Shown here piece by piece: positions 18,171 to 27,166 of a stretch of 64,000 nucleotides of DNA. Source of the stretch: Mycobacterium colombiense (GTDB lineage Bacteria; Actinomycetota; Actinomycetes; Mycobacteriales; Mycobacteriaceae); contig NZ_LZSX01000003.1 of the NCBI RefSeq assembly GCF_001665835.1, forward strand, positions 1 through 64,000, in the 5' to 3' direction. How positions within the stretch are numbered: the first letter of the stretch is position 1; each line of letters starts with the position of its first letter. The position numbers were made by a program, and so were the translations under genes. The notes below the pieces were generated by a model. That model did not search any database. It saw nothing but the letters and a program-made list of their open reading frames with translations, and was not told the origin of the DNA.

Positions 18171-18263
18171 GGCGGTCCGTCATCGGCTTACCTTCTGCGC
18201 ACGAGACACGCACCGTCTTATGTAACCACGGCCACAGCTTCCCCAATACTCGGGCGGCGCAGG

Positions 18264-21200
18264 TCACACCCGGGCGCGACGGTCGCCGGCCGGATCCGTC
18301 AGCAGCCCCGCGACCTCGGCGGCGCTCGGCAGTTCCTCGGGGATCACGGTGGTGCGGGCGCGCACGTAGTGGAAGGCGGTGCGCACCGAGGATTCCGGGA
18401 TGCCGGCCAACGCCGCCCAGGCCACGCGGTACACGGCGAGCTGGACGGCGGCCTGCCGCATCGCTTCCGGCCCGCGCGGCGGTTCGCCGGTTTTCCAGTC
18501 CACCACGGTGGCGCCGCCGTCGGGATCGGTGAAGACCGCGTCGATGCGTCCGCGCACCAGCGTGTCGCCGATCGGCATCTCGAACGGTACCTCGATGGCC
18601 ACGGGAGTTCTTGCGGCCCAGGGTGATTCGGTGAAGGCATCCTGCAACGCGGTCAGTTCCGCGGTATCGCCGACGGCGGAGTCCGCCGCGCCCGGCAGAT
18701 CGCCGAGATCGAACAAACACTCGGCGCCGTAGAATTTCTGGACCCACGCGTGAAAGGCATTGCCCAGCAACGCATGCGGCTCCGGCCGCGACGGCAGCCG
18801 GTGCCTCAACCGCTGCGCGGTGCCCGCCGGGTCGCGCGCCAGGCCGACCAGCGAGCTGACCGACAACTGACCCGGCAGGACGGCGGCCGGCGGCTGCACC
18901 AGCCGGGCGCGCTCGGCCAGCAGTGCGTCGACGTCGGCGGCCCAACCGTCCACATCGACGTACGCCTCGGTCGCATCGGCCCGCAACGCCTGCGCCACCA
19001 GCGCGGCGCCGTGCTCGACGTCATCACGCCGCGCCGCCAGCGGGTCCGGCGGCCACACCGCTTCGACGACGTTGTCGCGCAGCGGGTTTCGCTCGCCATC
19101 GGCGGGCGCCGGGGCCCAGTGCTCCACCGATCCGCAGGGGTCGCCGGCCGCGGCCGAATCGTCGATCACGGCCTTGATCTCGCACAGGAAGTCCGACGGG
19201 CCGCGCGGCTTGATGCCGGTGGCCGCCCAGTGGTGCCCGGACACCAGCAGCGTGTCCTCGGCGCGGGTGATGGCGACATACAGCAACCGGCGCTCCTCGT
19301 CGATGCGGCGCTGCTCGAGCTGGCGACGATGCTCGGAGATCTTGTCCGACAGCTGCTTTCGGTTGGTGACGTCCGAGGTGTCCATCACCGGGATGCCCAG
19401 CGCTCCCGCGGCGGCGCGGTCGCCGCGCAAGAGCGGCGGCAGCTCGGCGGCGTCGGTCAGCCAGGTGCTCTTCGACGCCGTCGATGGGAAGGTACCGCCG
19501 GACAGGTGGGCCACCGCCACGACCTGCCATTCCAGCCCCTTCGCGGAGTGCACGGTGAGCACCTGGACGCGGTCGCGCGCGACCGCCAATGGTGCGGGCG
19601 CCAAACCGTTCTCGACCGACTCGGCGACGTCCAGAAAAGCCAGCAGGCCGGTCACCGAGGTGGTTGCCGATCCGTCCGCCGGCCCGGTCGCGGTGCCGGT
19701 GCGTTCGGCGTAGCCCGCGACAACGTCGGCGAACGCATCCAGGTGCTCGGTGCCGGCCCAGCCGGCCCCGACCCACGCCGCGGCCCGGACTTCACAATCG
19801 ATGCCCAGCACCCGGCGCACCTCGGCGACCAAGTCCGGGAGCGGATGGCCCAGGTGGGCGCGCAGGGCGCTCAGTTCGGCGGCCAGCGCGGTAATGCGCT
19901 GGTATCCCGCAGCCGAATACGCCCCGGCCGCACCGGGATCGGCGATCGCGTCGGCCAGGCACACGGTGTCCGCGTCGGGGCCGGCCGCACTCGCGATCGA
20001 CTCGGGCGAGGACGCTTCGGCGGGCTGCGCCGCCCCGCCGAGCGCACGCGCCCGCTGCCACAGCGCCGTGAGGTCGCGGGCGCCGAGGCGCCAGCGTGAA
20101 CCGGTGAGCACCCGCATCGCCGCCGCGCCTGCCGTCGGATCGGCGACCAGCCGCAGCATGGCCACCACCTCGGCGACCTCCGGGATGGCCAGCAGCCCGG
20201 CCAGCCCGACGACCTCGACGGGGATGCCGCGGGCGCGCAGCGCGTCGGCGATGGGCGCGGCATCCGCGTTGCGGCGCACCAACACCGCGGCCGTCGGCGG
20301 ACCGACGCCCTCGTCGCGGGCCTGCCGGTACCGCGCGTCGAGGTGATCGGCGATCCACTCACGCTCGGCCGTCACATCGGGCAGCAGTGCGCAGCGGACG
20401 GTGCCGGGCGGGGCGTCCGGGCGCGGGCGCAGCGCGTGCACGGCCACCGATCGCCGCCGCGCCTCCGCCGACACCGCGTTGGCCACCCGCAGCGTCCGGG
20501 GCGGATTGCGCCAGCTGGTCCGCAACTCCAGGATCGGGGCGGGGGTGCCGTCGGATCGGGGGAAGTCGGTGGTGAACCGCGGCAGGTTAGTCGCCGAGGC
20601 GCCGCGCCAGCCGTAGATCGACTGAATCGGGTCTCCGACGGCGGTGAGCGCCAGCCCGTCGTCGACCCCGCCGCCGAATAGTGCTGAGAGCGCGATGCGT
20701 TGGGCGTGGCCGGTGTCCTGGTACTCGTCGAGCAGCACCACCCGGTAGCGGCCGCGCAGGTCCTCGCCGACTTGCGGGAACGTCGCCGCCAGCCTGGCCG
20801 CCGAGGCCATCTGCATCCCGAAGTCCATCACCTTCGCGGCACGCATGCGGCCGTTGAGCGCGTCGAGCAGTGGCACGAGTTCGGTGCGTTCGGTCTGGGT
20901 GGCCAGCAGCCGCAGCAGCCATTGGCTGGGGCCGCGATCCCGTTGGTAGGGGCCCGCGGGCAGGCAGTGGATCAGCCGCTCCAGCTCGACGTGGGTGTCG
21001 CGCAGCTGGCCGGTGTCCACCAGGTGTTCGGCCAGCTGCCCCCACAGCCGCAGCACCATCGAAGTGACGGTCGCCGGGGTCTTGTCGGTCCGCAGTTCGC
21101 CCGGATAGCCGTTCACCACGTCGAAAGCCAGCTGCCACAACTCGGTTTCGCTGAGCAGCCGGGTGTCGGGCTCGACGGGCAACAGCAGCCCGTAGTCGCG

Positions 21201-21566
21201 CAGCAGCGAGCCCGCGAAGGCGTGGTAGGTGCTGACCGTCGGAGCACCCTCGGAGTCGCAGGCCGTACCCGACGCGCCCAGGCCGACGCCGGCCAGCCGG
21301 GCCAGTCGGGACCGGACCCGGCGCAGCAGCTGGCCGGCGGCCTTGCGGGTGAACGTCAAGCCCAGCACCTGACCGGGTTCGGCGTAGCCGTTGGCGATCA
21401 GCCACACCACCCGCGCCGCCATGGTTTCGGTCTTGCCGGCGCCGGCGCCGGCGATCACCACCAGCGGCCCCGGCGGCGCGGCGATGACGGCGGCCTGCTC
21501 GTCGGTCGGCGGAAAAAGCCCTAGCGCGCCGGCCAATTCGGCGGGGCTGTAGCGCGGCGGGGTCAT
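18264..21566 (-). CDS. adnB: AdnB, helicase-nuclease subunit of AdnAB
   Basis: The 1100-residue protein has a UvrD-type motor (Walker A GAGAGKTE near the N-terminus, motif II DEYQDTGH, motif III GDPIQSIYGWRG, motif VI YVAITRAEDTLLV). A RecB-like nuclease ends the protein, with the DxK motif in VVDWKTGEPPRG. AdnAB is the mycobacterial heterodimer that resects double-strand breaks; AdnB is the lead motor. The start ATG at 21566 overlaps the adnA stop by four bases (ATGA), ensuring matched synthesis. A long open frame upstream of this start is only a shadow of adnA. Confidence 0.93.
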   Translation of the reverse strand: MTPPRYSPAELAGALGLFPPTDEQAAVIAAPPGPLVVIAGAGAGKTETMAARVVWLIANGYAEPGQVLGLTFTRKAAGQLLRRVRSRLARLAGVGLGASGTACDSEGAPTVSTYHAFAGSLLRDYGLLLPVEPDTRLLSETELWQLAFDVVNGYPGELRTDKTPATVTSMVLRLWGQLAEHLVDTGQLRDTHVELERLIHCLPAGPYQRDRGPSQWLLRLLATQTERTELVPLLDALNGRMRAAKVMDFGMQMASAARLAATFPQVGEDLRGRYRVVLLDEYQDTGHAQRIALSALFGGGVDDGLALTAVGDPIQSIYGWRGASATNLPRFTTDFPRSDGTPAPILELRTSWRNPPRTLRVANAVSAEARRRSVAVHALRPRPDAPPGTVRCALLPDVTAEREWIADHLDARYRQARDEGVGPPTAAVLVRRNADAAPIADALRARGIPVEVVGLAGLLAIPEVAEVVAMLRLVADPTAGAAAMRVLTGSRWRLGARDLTALWQRARALGGAAQPAEASSPESIASAAGPDADTVCLADAIADPGAAGAYSAAGYQRITALAAELSALRAHLGHPLPDLVAEVRRVLGIDCEVRAAAWVGAGWAGTEHLDAFADVVAGYAERTGTATGPADGSATTSVTGLLAFLDVAESVENGLAPAPLAVARDRVQVLTVHSAKGLEWQVVAVAHLSGGTFPSTASKSTWLTDAAELPPLLRGDRAAAGALGIPVMDTSDVTNRKQLSDKISEHRRQLEQRRIDEERRLLYVAITRAEDTLLVSGHHWAATGIKPRGPSDFLCEIKAVIDDSAAAGDPCGSVEHWAPAPADGERNPLRDNVVEAVWPPDPLAARRDDVEHGAALVAQALRADATEAYVDVDGWAADVDALLAERARLVQPPAAVLPGQLSVSSLVGLARDPAGTAQRLRHRLPSRPEPHALLGNAFHAWVQKFYGAECLFDLGDLPGAADSAVGDTAELTALQDAFTESPWAARTPVAIEVPFEMPIGDTLVRGRIDAVFTDPDGGATVVDWKTGEPPRGPEAMRQAAVQLAVYRVAWAALAGIPESSVRTAFHYVRARTTVIPEELPSAAEVAGLLTDPAGDRRARV

Positions 21567-24500
21567 CGCTGCGCCCCCTCGGCGTGGGCCGGGCAGTTGG
21601 GCCGGATCGGGCAATGGGCGCAGCCGTCGTTGCGCCGCGCGATGAACTGCGGGCCCGACGTCGCGCCGGCCGCGCGCCCGATGACCTCGCGCCATTCGTC
21701 GCCGGCGGCGGCGGTCAGCGGATCCTGTTCGCGTTCGGCCACTCCGGACGCCCCGGTCTTGCCGACGTAGACCAGCCGCGCGCCGCCGGGCTCGACATTG
21801 TCGGTCCCGTTGCCCACCAATCCCTCTGCCACCGCCAGCTGATACATGGCGAGCTGGGCGTGTTGTTGCGCATCGTCCTTGCTGACCGGTGACTTGCCGG
21901 TTTTGATGTCGACGATCACGAGCCGGCCGGCGGCATCGCGCTCCAGCCGGTCGACCCGGCCGCGCAGCCGCACCTCGCCTCCGTCGCCGGTGGCCACGGT
22001 TCCCTCGATCTCGACCTCGACGCCGACCTCGGTCAATGCACCCCGGGTCTGCGCGCGCCACTCGATGAACGCCTCCAGCATGGCGCGGTGCCGGGCCAGC
22101 TCGTTGTCCGAATGCCATTGCGCCGCGAAGGGAAGGTGTTTCCAGGCGCGGTCCAGCTCGGCCAGCAATTCCGATTCGCTCCGGTCCGGTTCGGCGATCA
22201 GGGCGTGCACCACCGACCCGATCGCCGAGCGCACGTCGCGCGGGCCGGAACCGCCGTGCCGCTCGGCGAGCCAGCGCAGCGGGCAGTCGTTGAGGGTCTG
22301 CAGGTTCGACGGCGTCAGGGTGACCACGTCGCCGCTGCCACGCAGCGGTTCGCTGGTGCTGACCGGCGTCAGGCCGTGCCACCCGGCCGGGTCGGCGCCG
22401 GGCACGCCGGCTTTGGCGAGCCGCGCCAATTGCGTTGCCGCGCAAGCGCGGGTGAGCTCGTCCACCGCGCCCTGGGGAGCGCACACCACGCCACGCAGCC
22501 GGCCCACCAGCGCGGCCGCGGACAACACCCGCGGCGCCGAGACCGGTTGCACGCCGGCGCTATCGGCGTCGTCGTCGGCCCACTGCGCGATTTCGGCGAA
22601 GAACACCGACGGCAGCGCGGCCTGTAGACCGGCACCGCCGGTGTCGCTATCGACGGCCGTCACCAGCAACCGGCTCCGGGCCCGGCCCATCGCCGCCACC
22701 AGCAGCCTGCGCTCCTCGGCCAGCAGCGGCGCGCGCACCGATGCCTCCGCGCCGATCCCGTCCAGCACGTCCAGGAGCCGCTGGGTGGCCAGCACGCCGC
22801 CGCGCGGAACGGTGTTGGGCCACAAGCCGTCCTGCAATCCGGCGATGACCACGAAATCCCATTCGTGCCCCAGCGCGGCGTGCGCGCTGAGCACCCTGAC
22901 CTGCTCGGCCGCGGCGACGGGCTCGGGGGTGGCGCTCGGCAGCGCCAGCGCGGCGATGTGCTCGACCAGACCGCGCAGCGACGCACCCGAGGTGCGCGAC
23001 ACGTAGTCGTCGGTGACGTCGAACAACGCGGTCACCGACTCGAGGTCACGGGTGGCCTGGGGCGCGGCGGGACCGCCGCGCTCGCTCACCGACAGCCAGC
23101 GGCGCTGCAACCCGGACCGATGCCAGGCGGCCCACAGGGTGTAGCGCGGGTCGTCACCGGCACGGTGCGAGCGCGCGGCCGCGTCCAGCACCGCGCGGAC
23201 CTTGCGCAGCGGGGCGAACCGCGGACCCGGCGGCGTCGCGTCACCGGACAGCGCCTCGACCAACAGGTCGGCGAAATCCGCCGGTGCGCGATCGGGGTTG
23301 GCGCGCTGCAGTGTTCGGCGCAGCTGACGGAGCGAAACCGGATCGACACGGCCGATGGGGCCGGTCAGCAGCGCCAGCGCCTGCTGCCCGTCGAGCCCGT
23401 CGGCGGTGGCCAGCAGCACGGTGAGCAGGGCGCGCGCGGCCGGCTCCTCGGACAACGGCCCGGGGGCGGCCGGTGCGGCCACCGGCACCCCGGCGGCGGC
23501 CAACGCGCGCGGCAATCGAGCGCCGGCCCGCGGCACCGACCGGACGATGACCGCCATCTGCGACCAGGGCACGCCGTCGACCAGGTGTGCGCGCCGCAGC
23601 GCGTCGGCGATGGTCGCCGCCTCGGCGTGCGCCGACGCGGCCAGCCGCACGGTCACCGACCCCTCCCCGGTCCCGGCGCCGTCGATCTGCCGGCCGCCGC
23701 TGCCGCCCGGTAACCGGCCGGCGATACCGCTCACCGCGCGCGCGACGGCGGGGGCGCAGCGGTGCGACGTCGTCAGCGTCACCGAGGGCGCTTCGCCGCC
23801 GAGCAACCCGGCGGGTTCGCCACCCCGGAAGCCGAAGACCGCCTGGTTGGGATCCCCGGCGATCAGCGCCAGCTCGGCGCCCGCCGCGAGCACCCGAACC
23901 AGGCGGGCGGCCTGCGCGTCGAGTTGTTGGGCGTCGTCAACCAGCAGGACGCGGATCCGGCCGCGTTCGGCGGACAGCAATTCGGGGTCGACGGCGAACG
24001 CTTCCAGTGCGGCGCCGACCAATTCGGCGGCGCCCAGCGCGGGTGTGGTGGCCTCCGGCGCGGCCGTGCCCACCGCGGCGCGCAGCAACATCACCTGCTC
24101 GTACTGGCGCGCGAATTGGCCGGCGGCGGTCCACTCCGGCCGTCGGCAGCGACGGCCCAGCCGCTCCAGTTCCTGGGGATCCACGCCGCGTTCGGCGCAG
24201 CGGGCCAACAGGTTTCGCAGTTCGGTGGCGAAGCCGGCGGTGCTCAGCGCCGGCCGCAGCTGGGCCGGCCAGGCCGTCGCGGCGCGCGGTCCGTCCTCGA
24301 TGTCTCCGGCCAGCAGCTCCCGGATGATGGCGTCCTGTTCGGCGCTGGTGACCAGCCGCGGGGGCGCCTCGCCGGCGCGCTCTGCCGCGCGCCGCAAGAG
24401 CGCGTACGCGTACCCGTGCACGGTCCGCACCAGGGGCTCGCTCACGGCGGCCCGGCCTCCGCCGGTGGATCGCGAGCGCAGCAACGCCGTCGTCAGCGCG

Positions 24501-24700
24501 CTGCGCTCGGCCATCCCGATCCGGCCGGAACCGGTAAGCAGCAGAACCGATTCCGGGTTGACCCCAGCGTCAATCTGGGCGACCGCGGCGTCGATCAGCA
24601 GGCTGCTCTTGCCGGTGCCGGGCCCACCGAGGACCCGAACGACCCCGCGCGAACCGGGCGCCAGCAGAGCATCCGCGTCGGTGTCCCAGGTGTGTGACAT
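21563..24700 (-). CDS. adnA: AdnA, helicase-nuclease subunit of AdnAB
   Basis: The 1045-residue protein pairs a UvrD-like domain (Walker A GGPGTGKSS, motif II as VLLVDDAQQLD) with a C-terminal RecB-family nuclease (VIVDIKTGKSPVSK). It ends in a CAHCPIRPNCP cysteine cluster typical of an iron-sulfur-stabilised nuclease. The motor motifs deviate from AdnB (VDDAQQ in place of DEYQD), in line with AdnA being the weaker motor. ATG at 24700 (MSHTWDTDAD) is preferred over TTG at 24712. It overlaps adnB and is divergent from the small acidic-protein gene. Confidence 0.93.
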   Translation of the reverse strand: MSHTWDTDADALLAPGSRGVVRVLGGPGTGKSSLLIDAAVAQIDAGVNPESVLLLTGSGRIGMAERSALTTALLRSRSTGGGRAAVSEPLVRTVHGYAYALLRRAAERAGEAPPRLVTSAEQDAIIRELLAGDIEDGPRAATAWPAQLRPALSTAGFATELRNLLARCAERGVDPQELERLGRRCRRPEWTAAGQFARQYEQVMLLRAAVGTAAPEATTPALGAAELVGAALEAFAVDPELLSAERGRIRVLLVDDAQQLDAQAARLVRVLAAGAELALIAGDPNQAVFGFRGGEPAGLLGGEAPSVTLTTSHRCAPAVARAVSGIAGRLPGGSGGRQIDGAGTGEGSVTVRLAASAHAEAATIADALRRAHLVDGVPWSQMAVIVRSVPRAGARLPRALAAAGVPVAAPAAPGPLSEEPAARALLTVLLATADGLDGQQALALLTGPIGRVDPVSLRQLRRTLQRANPDRAPADFADLLVEALSGDATPPGPRFAPLRKVRAVLDAAARSHRAGDDPRYTLWAAWHRSGLQRRWLSVSERGGPAAPQATRDLESVTALFDVTDDYVSRTSGASLRGLVEHIAALALPSATPEPVAAAEQVRVLSAHAALGHEWDFVVIAGLQDGLWPNTVPRGGVLATQRLLDVLDGIGAEASVRAPLLAEERRLLVAAMGRARSRLLVTAVDSDTGGAGLQAALPSVFFAEIAQWADDDADSAGVQPVSAPRVLSAAALVGRLRGVVCAPQGAVDELTRACAATQLARLAKAGVPGADPAGWHGLTPVSTSEPLRGSGDVVTLTPSNLQTLNDCPLRWLAERHGGSGPRDVRSAIGSVVHALIAEPDRSESELLAELDRAWKHLPFAAQWHSDNELARHRAMLEAFIEWRAQTRGALTEVGVEVEIEGTVATGDGGEVRLRGRVDRLERDAAGRLVIVDIKTGKSPVSKDDAQQHAQLAMYQLAVAEGLVGNGTDNVEPGGARLVYVGKTGASGVAEREQDPLTAAAGDEWREVIGRAAGATSGPQFIARRNDGCAHCPIRPNCPAHAEGAQR

Positions 24701-24810
24701 GGCTGCATGCAATCACCAGGGTGTGACAAGTTTCGTCCGACCGGCAGCGGCACCGGCACCTACCCTGGAGGCCAGAGCGAGGAGCAGACCGGAAGGAGGG
24801 GTGCAAGACC

Positions 24811-25014
24811 ATGCAGGACGACGAACGCGGCTTTCCCGTCGACGAGGCGCCCGAAGGCGACGCGGTGGAACAATCGCGGGCCGTGGATTCCGACGACGAG
24901 ACCGGCCTGGATACCGACTACGTGGCCGCCGGGGACCGGGAAGCCAACGAGGCCGACGTGATCGAGCAGGCCTACATTGTCCCCACCGAGGACGATCGAG
25001 ATGACGACCGGTGA
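24811..25014 (+). CDS. Small acidic conserved protein (67 aa)
   Basis: The 67-residue protein is very acidic (runs of Asp/Glu throughout, ending EDDRDDDR) with no predicted structure or known domain, so it is probably disordered. The start is well supported by GGAAGGAGGGG about nine bases before the ATG. It sits between adnA (divergent) and lipV on the same strand, where M. tuberculosis has a similar small gene. Its function is unknown. Confidence 0.78.
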   Translation: MQDDERGFPVDEAPEGDAVEQSRAVDSDDETGLDTDYVAAGDREANEADVIEQAYIVPTEDDRDDDR

Positions 25015-25059
25015 GGACCGCCCGCACGTCGTGATCGTGGCGGCTGGCACCATCGACGG

Positions 25060-25845
25060 GTGACCGCGAAGTTGCATGTGCACCGCTACGGCCCGTCCGG
25101 TCCGGTGCAGATCCTGGCGCTGCACGGGTTGACCGGCCACGGCCAGCGTTGGCAGCATCTGTCCGGCTTTCTGCCCGGAATCGGCATCGCCGCACCGGAT
25201 CTGGTCGGCCACGGCCGGTCCTCGTGGGCCGCGCCGTGGACCATCGACGCCAATGTCGCGGCGCTGGCCGCGCTGCTCGACGAGCAGCCCGACACTCCGG
25301 TGGTGATCGTTGGCCACTCGTTCGGCGGCGGGCTGGCGATGCACCTGGCCGCGGCCCGCCCCGACCGGGTGGCGGGGCTGCTGCTGCTCGACCCGGCGGT
25401 CGGGCTGGACGGCGACTGGATGCGCGAGATCGCCGAGGCGATGCTGTCCTCGCCCGACTATCCGGACGCCGAGGAGGCGCGCCTGGAGAAGGTGCACGGC
25501 TCGTGGTCGGATGTCGAGCCCGCCCTGCTGGACGCCGAGGTCGACGAGCATCTGATCGCGCTGCCGGGCGGGCGCTACGGCTGGCGGGTCAGCCTGCCGG
25601 CGATGATGGCCTACTGGAGCGAGTTGGCCCGCGACACCGTGCTGCCGCCGGCGAAGACCCCGACCGTCCTGGTGCGAGCCAAGCGCACCACCCCGCCCTA
25701 TGTCAGCGACAAGCTCATCGACGGCTTGGCGCGGCGGCTGGGATCGGACTTCCGGCTGCTGGATTTCGACTGCAACCACATGGTGCCCTACGCCAAGCCC
25801 GACGAGGTCGCCGCGTTGACCCGCGAACTGCTGGAAGCGCGCTGA
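25060..25845 (+). CDS. lipV: LipV-like alpha/beta-hydrolase
   Basis: The 261-residue protein is an alpha/beta-hydrolase: oxyanion HGLTGHGQRW, nucleophile elbow GHSFGG, an acid on the later strand, and a C-terminal His in CNHMVPY. It corresponds in place and motif to M. tuberculosis LipV (Rv3203), a reported esterase/lipase. There is no signal peptide, so it is presumably cytoplasmic. The start is GTG at 25060. The next gene begins two bases after its stop, so they form one operon. Confidence 0.88.
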   Translation: MTAKLHVHRYGPSGPVQILALHGLTGHGQRWQHLSGFLPGIGIAAPDLVGHGRSSWAAPWTIDANVAALAALLDEQPDTPVVIVGHSFGGGLAMHLAAARPDRVAGLLLLDPAVGLDGDWMREIAEAMLSSPDYPDAEEARLEKVHGSWSDVEPALLDAEVDEHLIALPGGRYGWRVSLPAMMAYWSELARDTVLPPAKTPTVLVRAKRTTPPYVSDKLIDGLARRLGSDFRLLDFDCNHMVPYAKPDEVAALTRELLEAR

Positions 25846-25847
25846 GG

Positions 25848-26210
25848 ATGGCGCCGGTGACCGACGAGCAGGTCGAGCGGGTGCGTGCGCTGGTCGCCGC
25901 GATCCCGTCCGGCCGGGTGGCCACCTACGGCGACATCGCCACTGTCGCAGGGCTTTTTAGTCCGCGCATCGTCGGCTGGATCATGCGGACCGACTCCTCC
26001 GACCTGCCCTGGCACCGAGTGATCACCGCCTCCGGGCGCCCGGCGCGGCACCTGAGCACCCGGCAGCTGGAGTTGTTGCGCGCCGAAGGCGTGCTGGCGA
26101 CCGACGGCAGAATCGCGCTGCGCGAGGTTCGCTACGAGTTCCCCGGCTGGGTTAGTGGCGATCGCCAGCGCGGAAAACCGGGCGCAGCGGGTCGACACGC
26201 GGCTAGTTAG
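25848..26210 (+). CDS. Alkyltransferase-like protein (ATL), Rv3204-like
   Basis: The 120-residue protein belongs to the O6-alkylguanine-DNA alkyltransferase fold: GRVATYGDIATVAG (DNA-binding helix-turn-helix) and RIVGWIMRT. The active-site PCHR is changed to PWHR, so the methyl-accepting Cys is lost. That substitution defines ATL proteins, which bind alkylated bases and hand them to nucleotide excision repair. ATG at 25848 follows lipV with GAGG from the lipV tail as SD. Its stop overlaps that of the convergent gene by four bases. Confidence 0.9.
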   Translation: MAPVTDEQVERVRALVAAIPSGRVATYGDIATVAGLFSPRIVGWIMRTDSSDLPWHRVITASGRPARHLSTRQLELLRAEGVLATDGRIALREVRYEFPGWVSGDRQRGKPGAAGRHAAS

Positions 26211-27061
26211 AGCACCAGCCGGACCAGCGCCGCGGTGCGGGCCAGGCCGGGGAAGGCCTCGGCCGTGGACCGCGGGTGCAGCGCGTGCACCGCGAGGCGG
26301 AACATCAACGCCCGCAACAACATCTGGGGCCACTCCGGCAGGGCGTTCCAGCGCTCGATCAGGCCGTCGTCGGCCTCCCCCCAGGACAGCGCGTCGATGA
26401 CGACGACGCCGGCCGCCCATGAGGCCGGCCGCCAGTACGGGGTGATGTCGGTGATTCCCGGCGCCGCGGTGCCGACGAAAAGCACTGTGCCGTAAAGGTC
26501 CCCGTGCACCAGCTGGTTGGGGCTCTTCGTCGGCTTACGCAGGGTGGCGAGCTGGTGGAGCAGCTCGACCGACCGCTCGGCGTCCGCTGTCGGCGGGGCC
26601 ACCCGCGCGCCCGGCGGCACCGAGGCCAGAGGCCGTTCCTCCCAGGCCGCACGATCGGCGGCGATGAAGATGTCGACGTCGCCCCACGGCGCCGTGGGCC
26701 CCTGGGTCAGGAAGCGGGGCCGGTCCAGTTTGCCCGTCGCCTCGTGCAGCCGCACCGCGGCGGAGACGACTTCGTCATGGCGGGGCTCCGGCGTCCCGGC
26801 CACGAAGGTGTCCGCCCGCCAACCGGAAACGACGTAGCGCCCGTCGGTGGAACGGACCGGCCGGGCCAGCCGGACGCCGTCGACGAACAGGGTCTCGCGG
26901 ACCCGCGCGGACCAGGCCGCGCGTGCGTTGTCGGCCACCAGCGACAGGACGACTTCGCCGCACCGCCAGCCACCCTCCCAGCTGGCCCCCAGATAGACGG
27001 GTTTAACGCCGGCCAAACCAAACGCCGACAGCACATGATCCGGCGGTGGCTCGACTGTCAC
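26207..27061 (-). CDS. TIGR02569-like phosphotransferase-fold protein (Rv3205c-like)
   Basis: The 284-residue protein has a catalytic-loop-like element VHGDLYGTVLFVG and a later DITPYWRPASWA, suggesting an aminoglycoside-phosphotransferase/choline-kinase-like fold in the actinobacterial TIGR02569 family. The substrate is unknown, and catalytic ability is not certain because the loop Asn is replaced. The start is GTG at 27061. It overlaps the ATL gene tail to tail and is downstream of moeZ. Confidence 0.75.
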   Translation of the reverse strand: MTVEPPPDHVLSAFGLAGVKPVYLGASWEGGWRCGEVVLSLVADNARAAWSARVRETLFVDGVRLARPVRSTDGRYVVSGWRADTFVAGTPEPRHDEVVSAAVRLHEATGKLDRPRFLTQGPTAPWGDVDIFIAADRAAWEERPLASVPPGARVAPPTADAERSVELLHQLATLRKPTKSPNQLVHGDLYGTVLFVGTAAPGITDITPYWRPASWAAGVVVIDALSWGEADDGLIERWNALPEWPQMLLRALMFRLAVHALHPRSTAEAFPGLARTAALVRLVL

Positions 27062-27078
27062 ACCGGTACTCTAAACGA

Positions 27079-27160
27079 GTCCAACAGGCGGCGATCGCTA
27101 GCACAGCGGCGGGTCGCCGCCAGCCTGAACAGCGGCGGGTCGCCGCAGTCCAACAAGCGT
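27079..27160. repeat. Nested short direct repeats upstream of the Rv3205c-like gene
   Basis: An 18-base unit (ACAGCGGCGGGTCGCCGC) occurs exactly at 27103-27120 and 27129-27146. AGTCCAACA followed by G or A then GCG occurs on both sides (near 27079 and 27148). The region lies between moeZ and the gene downstream of it, only about 105 bases in all. Confidence 0.65.
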
Positions 27161-27166
27161 TCCGGG

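Noticed and set aside
21567..22484. N-terminal extension of adnB into adnA
   Set aside because: The real adnB start ATG overlaps the adnA stop; the upstream part is Arg/Gly-rich shadow of adnA.
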